Source: Tolypothrix sp. PCC 7712 (lineage in GTDB: Bacteria; Cyanobacteriota; Cyanobacteriia; Cyanobacteriales; Nostocaceae). From it: a DNA stretch of 64,000 bases. Positions 26,462 to 34,921 of the stretch are shown in pieces. Under the pieces are notes generated by a model. It saw only the letters and a program-made list of their open reading frames with translations. It did not search any database and was not told where the DNA came from. The stretch covers positions 6,573,390 to 6,637,389 of the forward strand of contig NZ_CP063785.1 of assembly GCF_025860405.1 (NCBI RefSeq), read 5' to 3'. Each line of letters begins with the position of its first letter. The stretch's first letter is position 1. The position numbers were made by a program, and so were the translations under genes.

Positions 26462-26809
26462 ATGTTCAAACTCACTCCGAAATTTTCTGTCGTACTTATC
26501 ACGATTACGGCGCTAGTACTGATATGTTTGCAGTTCTTGGGGAACAACTCTGTTCTATCTGAACAGTCAGATGTACAGTCTCATAAGCAGTCAACAGTTG
26601 TTGCAACTGCCGCCCTTCCCCCTAATCTTGTACCTGCCGTACTAGGAGGTAAACAAGTTTATGTTCTGTATGTAACCCGCTCTCAAGATACGGTTTTAGT
26701 GCGTTGTTACCCTGGTTATGAACCAACAATCACGCTTCGCGCAATGGGCAGTAATCCCAAAGCCCAGACACAGAAAGAAGGGGTGATGATTTGCCGTCCT
26801 TCAAGCTAG
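26462..26809 (+). CDS. exported hypothetical protein
   Basis: 115 residues with an N-terminal hydrophobic segment (VVLITITALVLICLQFL) acting as signal or anchor, then a short domain (VYVLYVTRSQDTVLVRCYPG, GVMICRPSS) with two cysteines. It is 30 bp after the lipoprotein gene on the same strand. No family recognised. Confidence 0.6.
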   Translation: MFKLTPKFSVVLITITALVLICLQFLGNNSVLSEQSDVQSHKQSTVVATAALPPNLVPAVLGGKQVYVLYVTRSQDTVLVRCYPGYEPTITLRAMGSNPKAQTQKEGVMICRPSS

Positions 26810-26846
26810 AAAATTAGGCGTTGCTGATTGATGGGATGATTTTTGT

Positions 26847-26967
26847 CTCACGCAAAGGCGCAAAGGCGCAAAGAATCGACTTTCAGCTTTTTCCAGAAGT
26901 CTGAATTCATCCCGCAAATATGCAACGCCGAAAATTAATTTTGAATTTTGAATTTTGAATTTTGAAT
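26847..26967. repeat. CGCAAAGGCGCAAAG and TTTTGAA tandem repeats
   Basis: Three CGCAAAGG-type units near 26852-26872 and a run of AATTTTGAATTTTGAA near 26936-26967. Both are common filler repeats in Nostoc. They lie directly before the xisF stop codon. Confidence 0.75.
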
Positions 26968-26978
26968 TCACGGCAGTA

Positions 26979-28523
26979 CTAGTACTGATACTCAATGGCT
27001 GTGACAAAGTTACCATCTACACAGATTTTTTTAACGCAACCATTGAGGATTGCTCTTTTATCTTGAGCATTAAGTCCTTGCCAGTAACTTTTATTAGCAA
27101 AAGCCCGGATAATGCGTTCTTTAGCAATCAAGGATTCTCTAGATGCATTATTGATTGCTCCCAGTGCGATCGCAATTTGTTCTTTGAGGTCATTTTTGAT
27201 TTGTTCGATGGCTGAACTTGGTGGTAAGGTTTCCAGATTATTCAGTGATGCGCGGAGAGTTTTGACTTCTGGGGGTTCCTCGATAATAATTGGCTCATCT
27301 GTTTCTACTAAGTTTGCTAACCGTTCGGCTTCTTGCGCCAATAAATCTACAACTTGGATATCTAATATTTTCGAGGAAATCATAGTTTTATTACTACAAT
27401 TGCCAGCTTTATACAAACGGCACTGATAATAATAGATAGCTTGTCCCTGCTTATCTACTCGTTTTGCATGGCGCGTCATTGAGCCTCCACAATGAGCGCA
27501 CTTAATTAAATTAGAAAATGGGTTGATTTCGTTATCTTCTCTAGAAGCCCATCGGTTATGGCGATTACTGCGGATCATTTGTTTTATTTGTTCATGTTCA
27601 GCGCAGGTAATGATGGCTTCATCGTCGTGGGTTCCCCATTTCACCTTCCACTCGTCAAAATGCTTGCGCTTACCTTTTGATTTCACATAAGTATCAAAAG
27701 GTAAACCTCCTGCATAAACAGGGTTAACTAATAATGCTTTTAAACCTGGAATTGACCATCTCAAACCAGACCAAGGATAACGCAAGGGGTGGTTAGCTTT
27801 AGCTGGTGTAAAGACAATTTTATCTAAGTCATCATCGCTGATAATTCGTGAAGATTTCTCTGGTTTATGCCAATCAAAAGCTTTTGTTTCTATGCCAAAA
27901 TCTGAGTGCAATTTACGCACAGTAGCCGCAACTGAACCGCATTCAAAAAAAGTATTGAAAATATATCTAGCTACATCAGATATAGTTAATTCTCTTCGCC
28001 CTTGTAACAAGCAAACGCATGGAGAGTCATCGCGTACATATTTATCTTTGTCGATACGGTATCCTAATGGTGCAACTCGGTGACTTTTCCCTTGGGTTAC
28101 CCGATGACGGCGTTCGCTCTTTAACCTCTCAGTTACCATTCTGACCTCAAATTTGGCAGCAGCAAGCAACATATCAATAGTTAATTCCCCACCCAAACTG
28201 TCTGGATCAACTCCTTGATCTAAAGCTATGAGTTTAATTCCCTTGGAACGCAATACTTCCAACAATGAATAAAACAAACGTGATGATGAACCGATCCGAT
28301 CAATCCGGGTAAATTGCAGAGATACTACCTTACCCTTTGCACATGTCTTCAAGTCATGAATTAATTGTTGTAGTCCTTCCCTAACTTCGGTTGTCCGTGA
28401 CTGAATATCCCAGTATACTTTTGAACATCCAGCATTTTGCAAGCGTTCTATTTGTTTACGCAACGCACCTTTATCTGTTTGCTGCTCCTCACCGCTAACC
28501 CTTGCGTAACCCCAACTTTCCAT
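26979..28523 (-). CDS. xisF: XisF, fdxN-element site-specific recombinase (large serine recombinase)
   Basis: 514 residues from ATG 28523 (MESWGYARVSGEEQQTDKG), the likely catalytic serine in ARVS. Resolvase-type catalytic domain to about 150 (VVSLQFTRIDRIGSSSRLFY, GGELTIDMLLAAAKFEV). A recombinase domain follows, then a zinc ribbon (CAHCGGSM ... CRLYKAGNC) and a coiled C-terminus. Its start is 48 bp from the right TATTC core, and it is transcribed into the element. In Anabaena XisF cuts the fdxN element out during heterocyst formation, aided by XisH and XisI. A six-codon extension upstream has no ribosome site and was rejected. Confidence 0.93.
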   Translation of the reverse strand: MESWGYARVSGEEQQTDKGALRKQIERLQNAGCSKVYWDIQSRTTEVREGLQQLIHDLKTCAKGKVVSLQFTRIDRIGSSSRLFYSLLEVLRSKGIKLIALDQGVDPDSLGGELTIDMLLAAAKFEVRMVTERLKSERRHRVTQGKSHRVAPLGYRIDKDKYVRDDSPCVCLLQGRRELTISDVARYIFNTFFECGSVAATVRKLHSDFGIETKAFDWHKPEKSSRIISDDDLDKIVFTPAKANHPLRYPWSGLRWSIPGLKALLVNPVYAGGLPFDTYVKSKGKRKHFDEWKVKWGTHDDEAIITCAEHEQIKQMIRSNRHNRWASREDNEINPFSNLIKCAHCGGSMTRHAKRVDKQGQAIYYYQCRLYKAGNCSNKTMISSKILDIQVVDLLAQEAERLANLVETDEPIIIEEPPEVKTLRASLNNLETLPPSSAIEQIKNDLKEQIAIALGAINNASRESLIAKERIIRAFANKSYWQGLNAQDKRAILNGCVKKICVDGNFVTAIEYQY

Positions 28524-28570
28524 AAAAGCGTATAGACACAACCTTTATTATATTTGATAGTGGATACTTC

Positions 28571-28633
28571 TATTCAGAGAAGTTCTCTGAGCAGTTGCAA
28601 AAGCGTCAACCCCAAGTGAAGTATGAGGGATAA
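28571..28633 (+). CDS. fdxN: fdxN 3' segment (downstream of the element)
   Basis: Starting with the right TATTC core, 28571-28575, the frame reads SEKFSEQLQKRQPQVKYEG and then TAA at 28631-28633. It has no start of its own. Joined to the part ending at 1614 it gives a 116-codon fdxN. Before excision it is untranslated DNA upstream of nifS. Confidence 0.9.
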   Translation, partial: YSEKFSEQLQKRQPQVKYEG

Positions 28634-28775
28634 AGTAGGAAGGATGAAGTATTAAACTTCGAGTTAAGAACCTGGAATTTCGAGTTTCAGCCTTCATTCT
28701 TCTCCTGAGGAGACGCTACGCGAACACCCTTTACCCTTCATCATTGATAATTCATAATTCCTAAATTTAAAACCA

Positions 28776-29984
28776 ATGCAAAACAACTGCATCTATCTCG
28801 ATAATAATGCCACCACGAAGGTAGACCCAGAAGTTGTAGAGGTGATGTTGCCCTACTTAACGGAATATTACGGCAATCCCTCTAGTATGCATACCTTTGG
28901 CGGACAACTTGCCAAAGCAGTGAAAACAGCAAGAGAGCAACTTGCAGCCCTTCTGGGAGCAGATGAGTCGGAAATTGTTTACACTAGTTGCGGTACTGAA
29001 GGTGATAATGCAGCTATTCGCGCTGCACTGTTGGCACAACCTGACAAACGCCACATTATTACTACTCAAGTTGAACACCCAGCAGTACTCAATGTCTGCA
29101 AACAATTAGAAACTCAAGGTTATAGTGTTACCTATCTTTCGGTAAATCGTCAGGGGCAATTGGATCTCAATGAGCTAGAAGCTTCCTTGACAGGTAACAC
29201 TGCCTTGGTAACGATTATGTATGCCAACAACGAAACTGGCGTGGTTTTCCCAATCGAGCAGATTGGATTGCGAGCGAAAGAGCATGGTGCTTTATTCCAC
29301 GTCGATGCGGTGCAAGCAGTAGGGAAAATCCCTCTGAATATGAAGAAAAGCACCGTAGATATGCTTACCCTATCCGGTCATAAAATCCACGCTCCCAAAG
29401 GTATTGGCGCTTTGTATGTGCGGCGCGGCGTGAGATTCCGTCCCTTCTTACTTGGTGGACACCAAGAACGGGGACGGCGTGCGGGAACAGAGAACGTTCC
29501 AGGGATTATTGCTCTTGGCAAAGCTGCCGAACTGGAAATGTTACATTTAGAAGAGGCGACTAAGAGAGAAAGAAGGCTGCGCGATCGCCTAGAACAAACC
29601 TTACTCGCTCAAATTCCTGATTGTGAAGTTAACGGCGATACAACGCAGAGATTGCCCAACACAACTAACATCGGCTTCAAATACATTGAAGGAGAAGCCA
29701 TTCTGCTACTGCTCAACAAATACGGTATCTGTGCCTCATCCGGTTCAGCTTGTACTTCTGGCTCTTTGGAACCTTCCCACGTCTTGCGGGCGATGGGCTT
29801 ACCCTACACCACTTTACATGGTTCCATCCGCTTTAGCCTTTGCCGCTACACCACAGAAGCCGAAATTGATCAAGTAATTGCGGTTATGCCAGAAATTGTC
29901 GAACGTTTGCGCGCCCTTTCTCCCTTCAAAAATGATGAAGCGGGTTGGTTGCAAGCGCAGGAACAAACACTGGCTCATCGTTAG
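28776..29984 (+). CDS. nifS: NifS cysteine desulfurase
   Basis: 402 residues. PLP enzyme that takes sulfur from cysteine for nitrogenase Fe-S clusters. It begins with the family start CIYLDNNATTKVDPEVVEVM. VEHPAVLNVCK and the PLP lysine in LSGHKIHAPKG (near 202) are present, then the active-site Cys loop CASSGSACTSG (Cys near 325). It passes sulfur to NifU, the next gene. No interruption seen. It lies downstream of the fdxN element, so excision should connect it to the nifB promoter. Confidence 0.97.
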   Translation: MQNNCIYLDNNATTKVDPEVVEVMLPYLTEYYGNPSSMHTFGGQLAKAVKTAREQLAALLGADESEIVYTSCGTEGDNAAIRAALLAQPDKRHIITTQVEHPAVLNVCKQLETQGYSVTYLSVNRQGQLDLNELEASLTGNTALVTIMYANNETGVVFPIEQIGLRAKEHGALFHVDAVQAVGKIPLNMKKSTVDMLTLSGHKIHAPKGIGALYVRRGVRFRPFLLGGHQERGRRAGTENVPGIIALGKAAELEMLHLEEATKRERRLRDRLEQTLLAQIPDCEVNGDTTQRLPNTTNIGFKYIEGEAILLLLNKYGICASSGSACTSGSLEPSHVLRAMGLPYTTLHGSIRFSLCRYTTEAEIDQVIAVMPEIVERLRALSPFKNDEAGWLQAQEQTLAHR

Positions 29985-30105
29985 GGATAAGGGACTGGGG
30001 ACTAGGGACTGGGGATTAGGAAGATGCTCCCAATGCCCAATCCCCATGCCCAATCCCCAATTACCCATTCCCCAATACCCAATACCCAATCCAAATTCGC
30101 AAATC
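29985..30105. repeat. GGGACTG / CCCAATA short tandem repeats before nifU
   Basis: GGGACTGGGGACTAGGGACT on the left and CCCAATCCCC, CCCAATA units on the right, roughly inverted, the same family as at 1168-1306. It fills the nifS-nifU gap and could form a long hairpin in the mRNA. Confidence 0.85.
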
Positions 30106-30116
30106 TAAAATCGGCC

Positions 30117-31034
30117 ATGTGGGACTACACAGATAAAGTATTAGAATTGTTTTACAATCCCAAAAATCAGGGAGTTATCGAAGAAGTTGAGCAAGCTGGA
30201 GTAAAAGTAGCGACTGGGGAAGTAGGTAGCATTGCTTGCGGTGATGCTTTGAGACTACACCTGAAAGTTGAAGTCGCCAGCGATAAGATTCTTGATGCAC
30301 GCTTTCAAACTTTTGGCTGCACAAGTGCGATCGCATCTTCCAGTGCTTTAACCGAAATGATTAAGGGCTTAACCTTAGATGAAGCCTTAAATGTCTCCAA
30401 TAAAGATATTGCAGATTACTTGGGTGGATTGCCAGAGGCAAAGATGCATTGCTCTGTGATGGGGCAAGAAGCGCTAGAAGCCGCTATTTATAATTATCGC
30501 GGCATTGCGCGAGATGTTCATGATGACGATGATGAAGGAGCGCTAATTTGTAGCTGTTTTGGCATCAGCGAATCCAAGATTCGGCGCGTGATTCGGGAAA
30601 ATAACCTCACTGATGCAGAACAAGTAACAAATTATGTAAAAGCTGGTGGCGGATGCGGTTCCTGTTTAGCGAATATTGATGATATTATTAAAGAAGTTCA
30701 GCAAGAAGCCGCTACACCTGCAATCAACAACTACGGCGTGAAAGTTGCAACCGATATTGCTACTGGTAAACAATCACAACTCGGACTCACAAATGTGCAG
30801 AAAATTGCACTGATTCAAAAAGTCTTAGACGAAGAAGTCAGACCAGTTTTGATTGCTGATGGCGGAGATGTTGAACTTTATGATGTAGATGGCGATCGCG
30901 TCAAGGTTCTGCTTCAAGGAGCTTGTGGTTCTTGTTCTAGCAGTACAGCAACTCTCAAGATTGCTATAGAAGCCAGATTGCAAGATCGTGTCAGCAAGAA
31001 CCTGATAGTTGAAGCCGTCGAGCCATTCCTCTAA
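30117..31034 (+). CDS. nifU: NifU Fe-S cluster scaffold
   Basis: 305 residues from ATG 30117 (MWDYTDKVLELFYNPKNQG, the conserved family start). The in-frame extension upstream is translated tandem repeat and was discarded. The three NifU parts are visible: an IscU-like domain (GSIACGD, FQTFGCTSAIA, MHCSVMG), a central [2Fe-2S] domain (CSCFGIS, GGGCGSCLANI) and a C-terminal Nfu domain with GACGSCSSST. It receives sulfur from NifS and donates clusters to NifH. Confidence 0.97.
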   Translation: MWDYTDKVLELFYNPKNQGVIEEVEQAGVKVATGEVGSIACGDALRLHLKVEVASDKILDARFQTFGCTSAIASSSALTEMIKGLTLDEALNVSNKDIADYLGGLPEAKMHCSVMGQEALEAAIYNYRGIARDVHDDDDEGALICSCFGISESKIRRVIRENNLTDAEQVTNYVKAGGGCGSCLANIDDIIKEVQQEAATPAINNYGVKVATDIATGKQSQLGLTNVQKIALIQKVLDEEVRPVLIADGGDVELYDVDGDRVKVLLQGACGSCSSSTATLKIAIEARLQDRVSKNLIVEAVEPFL

Positions 31035-31223
31035 AAATTACGCACTGCTCAAATACACCTATTGTGCATCAGCTAAGACACAGAAAGTAGGATTTGACAT
31101 CAATAGTTCGCTTCGCATCAATGAATTCAGTCCTACCGACAACAGACAGCTAAAGCACATAGGCAAGTATACAACGCCTAATTGCGAATTCCATAATCCA
31201 ACTCGCTTCAAAGGAATGAGGAT

Positions 31224-31580
31224 ATGAGCGCACTGTACGAAAAGATTGGTGGACAAGCAACTCTCGATAAAGTAGTTGCAGATTTGCACAAACGCATTCA
31301 AGCAGACAGCAGTGTGAATACATTCTTCGCTAAGACAGATATGGCGAAGCAACGTGGTCACTTTGTTGCTTTCGTAGCTCAGTTACTGGAAGGGCCAAAG
31401 CAATATGCAGGTCGTCCAATGGATAAAACCCACACAGGTATGAATATCCAGCCCCAACACTTCGATGTAGTTGCTAAACACCTCAGTGATGCAATGGCTG
31501 CAAACGGAGTATCTGCTGATGATATTAGCGCTGCAATGGCTCGTGTCTCAAATGTCAAAGCCGCTATTTTGAATAAGTAA
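31224..31580 (+). CDS. glbN: cyanoglobin, truncated haemoglobin
   Basis: 118 residues of the 2-on-2 globin family (SALYEKIGGQATLDKVVADL, MDKTHTGMNIQPQHFDVVAK). GAGG precedes the ATG. A globin between nifU and nifH is known in Nostoc commune and a few relatives, where the protein is membrane-associated and made under low oxygen and nitrogen limitation; scavenging of oxygen near nitrogen-fixing machinery has been proposed. A stem-loop follows 144 bp after the stop. Confidence 0.95.
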   Translation: MSALYEKIGGQATLDKVVADLHKRIQADSSVNTFFAKTDMAKQRGHFVAFVAQLLEGPKQYAGRPMDKTHTGMNIQPQHFDVVAKHLSDAMAANGVSADDISAAMARVSNVKAAILNK

Positions 31581-31723
31581 TAGGACTCTCAAGTTGATTG
31601 TTGACGAAGACATCAAATGAAGTATGAAATGTTAGCCTTTATTCTTTAACCTTCATCCTTCACAGTCCAGTCCTACCAGGTGTTTATCTCTGACTCACAA
31701 GTATTTGAAAAGTGCGTAATTAC

Positions 31724-31760
31724 CTTTGTTAATAGTCATTTTTCATGGCTATTAACAAAG
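31724..31760 (+). terminator. 12-bp perfect stem-loop between glbN and nifH
   Basis: CTTTGTTAATAG (31724-31735) pairs with CTATTAACAAAG (31749-31760), loop of 13, followed by an A-rich stretch rather than a T run. It could end glbN transcripts. A stem-loop at the 5' end of processed nifH mRNA is known in Anabaena, and a processing role fits equally well. Confidence 0.75.
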
Positions 31761-31800
31761 AATAAAAGAAAAAAAATTTAATTTGACCGAGGAACGATCA

Positions 31801-31914
31801 ATGTCTGTACTACCGATAGTTTTTGCTGTGGAGCGATCGCCTCCGGCTGGTAATCAATACCAATGTCTCTGGCGACGTTCTACACAAACTCACTCTGAGC
31901 ATCAACAGGTGTGA
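31801..31914 (+). CDS. possible 37-residue leader reading frame upstream of nifH
   Basis: MSVLPIVFAVERSPP ... HSEHQQV, with GAGGAA 8 bases before its ATG, a better site than that of many genes here. It ends 58 bp before nifH and contains a HIP1 site. It may be a regulatory leader or chance. No similarity known to me. Confidence 0.3.
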   Translation: MSVLPIVFAVERSPPAGNQYQCLWRRSTQTHSEHQQV

Positions 31915-31972
31915 GACCCAACGCAAAAAAGCAAAAGACCCACCAACCAACCAATTGCAGGAAACACGAACC

Positions 31973-32863
31973 ATGACTGACGAAAACATTAGACAGATAG
32001 CTTTCTACGGTAAAGGCGGTATCGGTAAGTCTACCACCTCCCAAAACACCCTAGCAGCTATGGCAGAAATGGGTCAACGCATCATGATTGTAGGTTGCGA
32101 CCCTAAAGCTGACTCCACCCGTTTGATGCTCCACGCTAAAGCTCAAACCACAGTTCTTCACTTGGCTGCTGAACGCGGTGCAGTAGAAGACTTGGAACTC
32201 GAAGAAGTAATGTTGACCGGTTTCCGTGGCGTTAAGTGCGTAGAATCTGGTGGTCCAGAACCCGGTGTAGGTTGTGCTGGTCGTGGTATCATCACCGCTA
32301 TTAACTTCTTGGAAGAAAACGGTGCTTACACAGACCTAGACTTCGTATCTTACGACGTATTAGGTGACGTTGTGTGCGGTGGTTTTGCTATGCCTATTCG
32401 TGAAGGTAAAGCACAAGAAATCTACATCGTTACCTCTGGTGAAATGATGGCGATGTATGCTGCTAACAACATCGCTCGTGGTATTTTGAAATATGCTCAC
32501 TCCGGTGGTGTGCGTTTAGGTGGTTTGATTTGTAACAGCCGTAAAACTGACCGGGAACACGAACTCATCGAAACCTTGGCAAAACGGTTGAACACCCAAA
32601 TGATTCACTTCGTACCTCGCGACAACATCGTTCAACACGCAGAATTGCGTCGGATGACTGTTAACGAGTACGCTCCTGACAGCAACCAATCTCAAGAATA
32701 CCGCGCATTAGCTAAGAAGATCATCAACAACGACAAACTCACCATTCCAACACCAATTGAAATGGATGAATTAGAAGCACTGTTGATCGAATACGGTATC
32801 CTCGACGACGATTCTAAGCACGCAGATATCATCGGTAAGCCTGCAGAAGCTTCCGCTAAGTAA
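31973..32863 (+). CDS. nifH: NifH, nitrogenase iron protein
   Basis: 296 residues from ATG 31973 (MTDENIRQIAFYGKGGIGKS). P-loop GKGGIGKS at 13-20, switch and cluster regions DPKADSTRL, GGPEPGVGCAGRG and DVVCGGFAMP with the two cysteines that bind the shared [4Fe-4S] cluster of the dimer. It donates electrons to NifDK. A longer in-frame start at 31823 would add residues with no family match. Codon use is highly biased (CGT, GGT), as expected for an abundant protein. Confidence 0.98.
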   Translation: MTDENIRQIAFYGKGGIGKSTTSQNTLAAMAEMGQRIMIVGCDPKADSTRLMLHAKAQTTVLHLAAERGAVEDLELEEVMLTGFRGVKCVESGGPEPGVGCAGRGIITAINFLEENGAYTDLDFVSYDVLGDVVCGGFAMPIREGKAQEIYIVTSGEMMAMYAANNIARGILKYAHSGGVRLGGLICNSRKTDREHELIETLAKRLNTQMIHFVPRDNIVQHAELRRMTVNEYAPDSNQSQEYRALAKKIINNDKLTIPTPIEMDELEALLIEYGILDDDSKHADIIGKPAEASAK

Positions 32864-33014
32864 GCAAAGTTTTAGGAAAAGGGAACATCTACATCAATTC
32901 CCTTTTACCTTTGATCTAATTTTTATCCCCCACGGGGACGCAGAGTCCCCAACCCCATAGGGGAAATCCCCTACCCTAAATATCCCGGTTCCTTAGGAGC
33001 AAGAGAGACTAGAA

Positions 33015-33815
33015 ATGACTCCTCCAGAAAACAAGAATATCGTTGACGAAAGAAAAGAACTAATTAAAGAAGTTCTCCAAGCCTATCCCGAAAAAGCAGC
33101 TAAAAAACGGGAAAAGCACTTAAATGTATACGAAGAAGGCAAGTCTGACTGCGGCGTTAAGTCTAACATCAAATCTCTACCTGGTGTAATGACCGCTCGT
33201 GGTTGTGCTTATGCAGGTTCAAAAGGTGTGGTTTGGGGCCCTATTAAGGACATGATCCATATCAGCCACGGGCCTGTAGGTTGCGGTTACTGGTCTTGGT
33301 CTGGTCGTCGTAACTACTACATTGGTACAACTGGTGTTGACACCTTTGGTACCATGCACTTTACCTCCGACTTCCAAGAAAGAGACATCGTTTTCGGTGG
33401 TGACAAGAAACTCTTAAAGCTGATTCAAGAACTCGAAGTACTTTTCCCCCTCAGCCGTGGTGTTTCTATTCAATCTGAATGTCCCATCGGTTTGATTGGG
33501 GATGACATCGAAGCCGTAGCTAAGAAAGCAGCTAAAGAAATCAACAAGCCTGTTATTCCTGTACGTTGCGAAGGCTTCCGTGGTGTTTCTCAGTCCTTGG
33601 GTCACCACATCGCTAACGACCAAATCCGTGACTGGGTATTCCCCAGAGCCGACCAAGCTAAGAAAGACGGTACACTGCCTTTCGACTCTACTCCTTATGA
33701 CGTAGCTATTATTGGTGACTACAACATCGGTGGTGATGCTTGGGCTAGCCGGATTCTATTAGAAGAATTAGGCTTACGTGTAGTTGCTCAGTGGTCTGGC
33801 GAGGACGCGGTATGA
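33015..33815 (+). CDS. nifD: NifD, nitrogenase MoFe alpha subunit, segment 1
   Basis: N-terminal part of the MoFe protein alpha chain. It has P-cluster cysteine regions (ARGCAYAG, GPVGCGYWSWSG, SECPIGLIGDD) and the active-site region GVSQSLGHHIAND with the His and Gln near FeMo-cofactor. True coding runs to the GGTCTGG core at 33793-33799; the final residues EDAV and stop come from element A. Joined to 50765 the frame continues. As it stands it is a 266-residue truncated product. Confidence 0.95.
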   Translation: MTPPENKNIVDERKELIKEVLQAYPEKAAKKREKHLNVYEEGKSDCGVKSNIKSLPGVMTARGCAYAGSKGVVWGPIKDMIHISHGPVGCGYWSWSGRRNYYIGTTGVDTFGTMHFTSDFQERDIVFGGDKKLLKLIQELEVLFPLSRGVSIQSECPIGLIGDDIEAVAKKAAKEINKPVIPVRCEGFRGVSQSLGHHIANDQIRDWVFPRADQAKKDGTLPFDSTPYDVAIIGDYNIGGDAWASRILLEELGLRVVAQWSGEDAV

Positions 33816-33822
33816 TTAACAA
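33806..33822 (+). repeat. left 17-bp inverted arm of element A
   Basis: CGCGGTATGATTAACAA, the exact reverse complement of 50741-50757. It starts 7 bases after the end of the GGTCTGG core. In the excised circle the two arms would face each other across about 20 bp, as in attP sites of large serine recombinases. Confidence 0.88.
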
Positions 33823-33830
33823 AATTTTTT

Positions 33831-33856
33831 CAGTTACCGTAACGTTATAGTGACTG
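33831..33856. repeat. element-A palindrome, copy 1
   Basis: Imperfect palindrome GTTACCGTAACGTTATAGTG with flanking CA/TG. It lies 17 bp before the RNase H start. Further copies: 37593, 38397, 39049, 40436, 41332 and 46083. Confidence 0.8.
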
Positions 33857-33872
33857 AGAATTAAAGACCGCA

Positions 33873-34277
33873 ATGGATCAAGAAACCGCGATTATTCACT
33901 TTGATGGCGGCGCTGTACCCAACCCTGGCAAAGCTGCCGCCGCCGCGATTATTCAATGGCAAGGACAAACCCATACATTTTCCGAGTTTTTAGGCGATCG
34001 CATTACTAACAGTGTCGCGGAATACAACGGGCTACTTCTTGGACTGAAGGAAGCAAAAAAGCTGGGCATAGAGCAGATCAAAATATGTGGGGATTCGCGC
34101 CTGGTGATCAATCAAGTCCTTGGCGCTTGGAAAGTGACCGTGGAGCATTTGAAGCCCTTGCATTTTGAGGCGACAGTGCTTTTGGCAGAATTTACCAAGA
34201 GTCAGCTTTTCTGGGTTCCACGCTCAGAGAACACCGCCGCCGATGCCGCCGCGACAAAGTGCATCAAAGCCAACTAG
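33873..34277 (+). CDS. RNase HI-like protein
   Basis: 134 residues of the single-domain RNase H (RVT_3-like) family. The catalytic acids are visible: FDGGAVPNPGKAAAAAI, the Glu in NSVAEYNGLLLGL, the Asp in GDSRLVINQVLG, and the final Asp in ENTAADAAA. It would cut RNA in RNA-DNA hybrids. It is the first gene inside element A, preceded by a palindrome copy. A role in element replication is inference. Confidence 0.88.
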   Translation: MDQETAIIHFDGGAVPNPGKAAAAAIIQWQGQTHTFSEFLGDRITNSVAEYNGLLLGLKEAKKLGIEQIKICGDSRLVINQVLGAWKVTVEHLKPLHFEATVLLAEFTKSQLFWVPRSENTAADAAATKCIKAN

Positions 34278-34354
34278 CTGGGCATCTTCACGGCGATCGC
34301 TCGTACCCTCAAAACTCCCCGATAATGGAGGAGGAAGCTTCCAATCCAACAAAC

Positions 34355-34921
34355 ATGACCAAAACCAAAGAGCAAACGCTGACCGAGGAGATTGCGCGCC
34401 TCTGCCAGCAAATAGCTGCAACCCAATCCCAAATCCAACAACTCGAAAAAATCCCCGTACTTACCGCCACTGACACAGAAAGCGCCCTAAAACAGGTTGC
34501 AGCCGAACGGCTAGCCCTACAGCGCCGAGAGGATTTACAAAGGGTATTAACGGCGCTACAGGGGCAACTGAAGGAACGCACGGCGGAGTTAGAGACATTA
34601 CAACATGGCAGCGCCTTGGCAGAAGCCAGGGGAAGAATAGCGGCGGCTAGAACGCGCATGGAGGCGATCGCCGCCGAGATGGAGAGTATCAGGCTAAGGC
34701 AGCAGGAATTGATCAAGGATGCCGCAGAATTAAGCGCTAGTGTGGATGCGGATTTTGCCATTGTCCAGCCTCCCAGGTATCTATTAGGCAACCAATGGAT
34801 TGATCGCCCGCCCTTACGGATGCTAGTGGTGGCGGATTCAAGATATGCCCCAACCACGCCCGTGATTGTTGAGATAAATGGTAAGCCTGGTCAATTCGCA
34901 TTCGGAGGTAGAGCAGTATGA
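34355..34921 (+). CDS. coiled-coil hypothetical protein, upstream partner
   Basis: About 188 residues. A long coiled coil (TEEIARLCQQIAATQSQIQQ, then repeated Ala/Glu/Arg-rich heptads to about 150) is followed by a compact C-terminal domain (PLRMLVVADSRYAPTTPVIV, KPGQFAFGG). ATG 34325 is an alternative start; neither has a well-spaced ribosome site. Its stop overlaps the next start (ATGA at 34918), so translation is probably coupled. Function unknown. Confidence 0.65.
   Translation: MTKTKEQTLTEEIARLCQQIAATQSQIQQLEKIPVLTATDTESALKQVAAERLALQRREDLQRVLTALQGQLKERTAELETLQHGSALAEARGRIAAARTRMEAIAAEMESIRLRQQELIKDAAELSASVDADFAIVQPPRYLLGNQWIDRPPLRMLVVADSRYAPTTPVIVEINGKPGQFAFGGRAV

Larger units (their letters stand above)
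1610..28575. mobile_element. fdxN element (developmentally excised), 26,961 bp
   Basis: The element lies between direct TATTC repeats at 1610-1614 and 28571-28575 inside fdxN. Deleting one repeat plus the intervening DNA joins the two fdxN parts exactly in frame. A XisF-type serine recombinase starts 48 bp inside the right edge. An xisH-xisI pair, needed with XisF for fdxN-element excision in Anabaena, lies at 5.2-6.0 kb. Known fdxN elements use the same TATTC core. The cargo is mixed: a secretion channel, signalling proteins, nuclease-like genes and decayed genes. Excision in heterocysts is inferred by homology; it is not shown by this sequence. Confidence 0.92.

Noticed and set aside
34309..34857. 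Minus-strand 182-codon frame
   Set aside because: It is antisense to a coiled-coil gene with overlapping start logic and typical codon bias on the plus strand; the Ser/Cys-rich product is a shadow.
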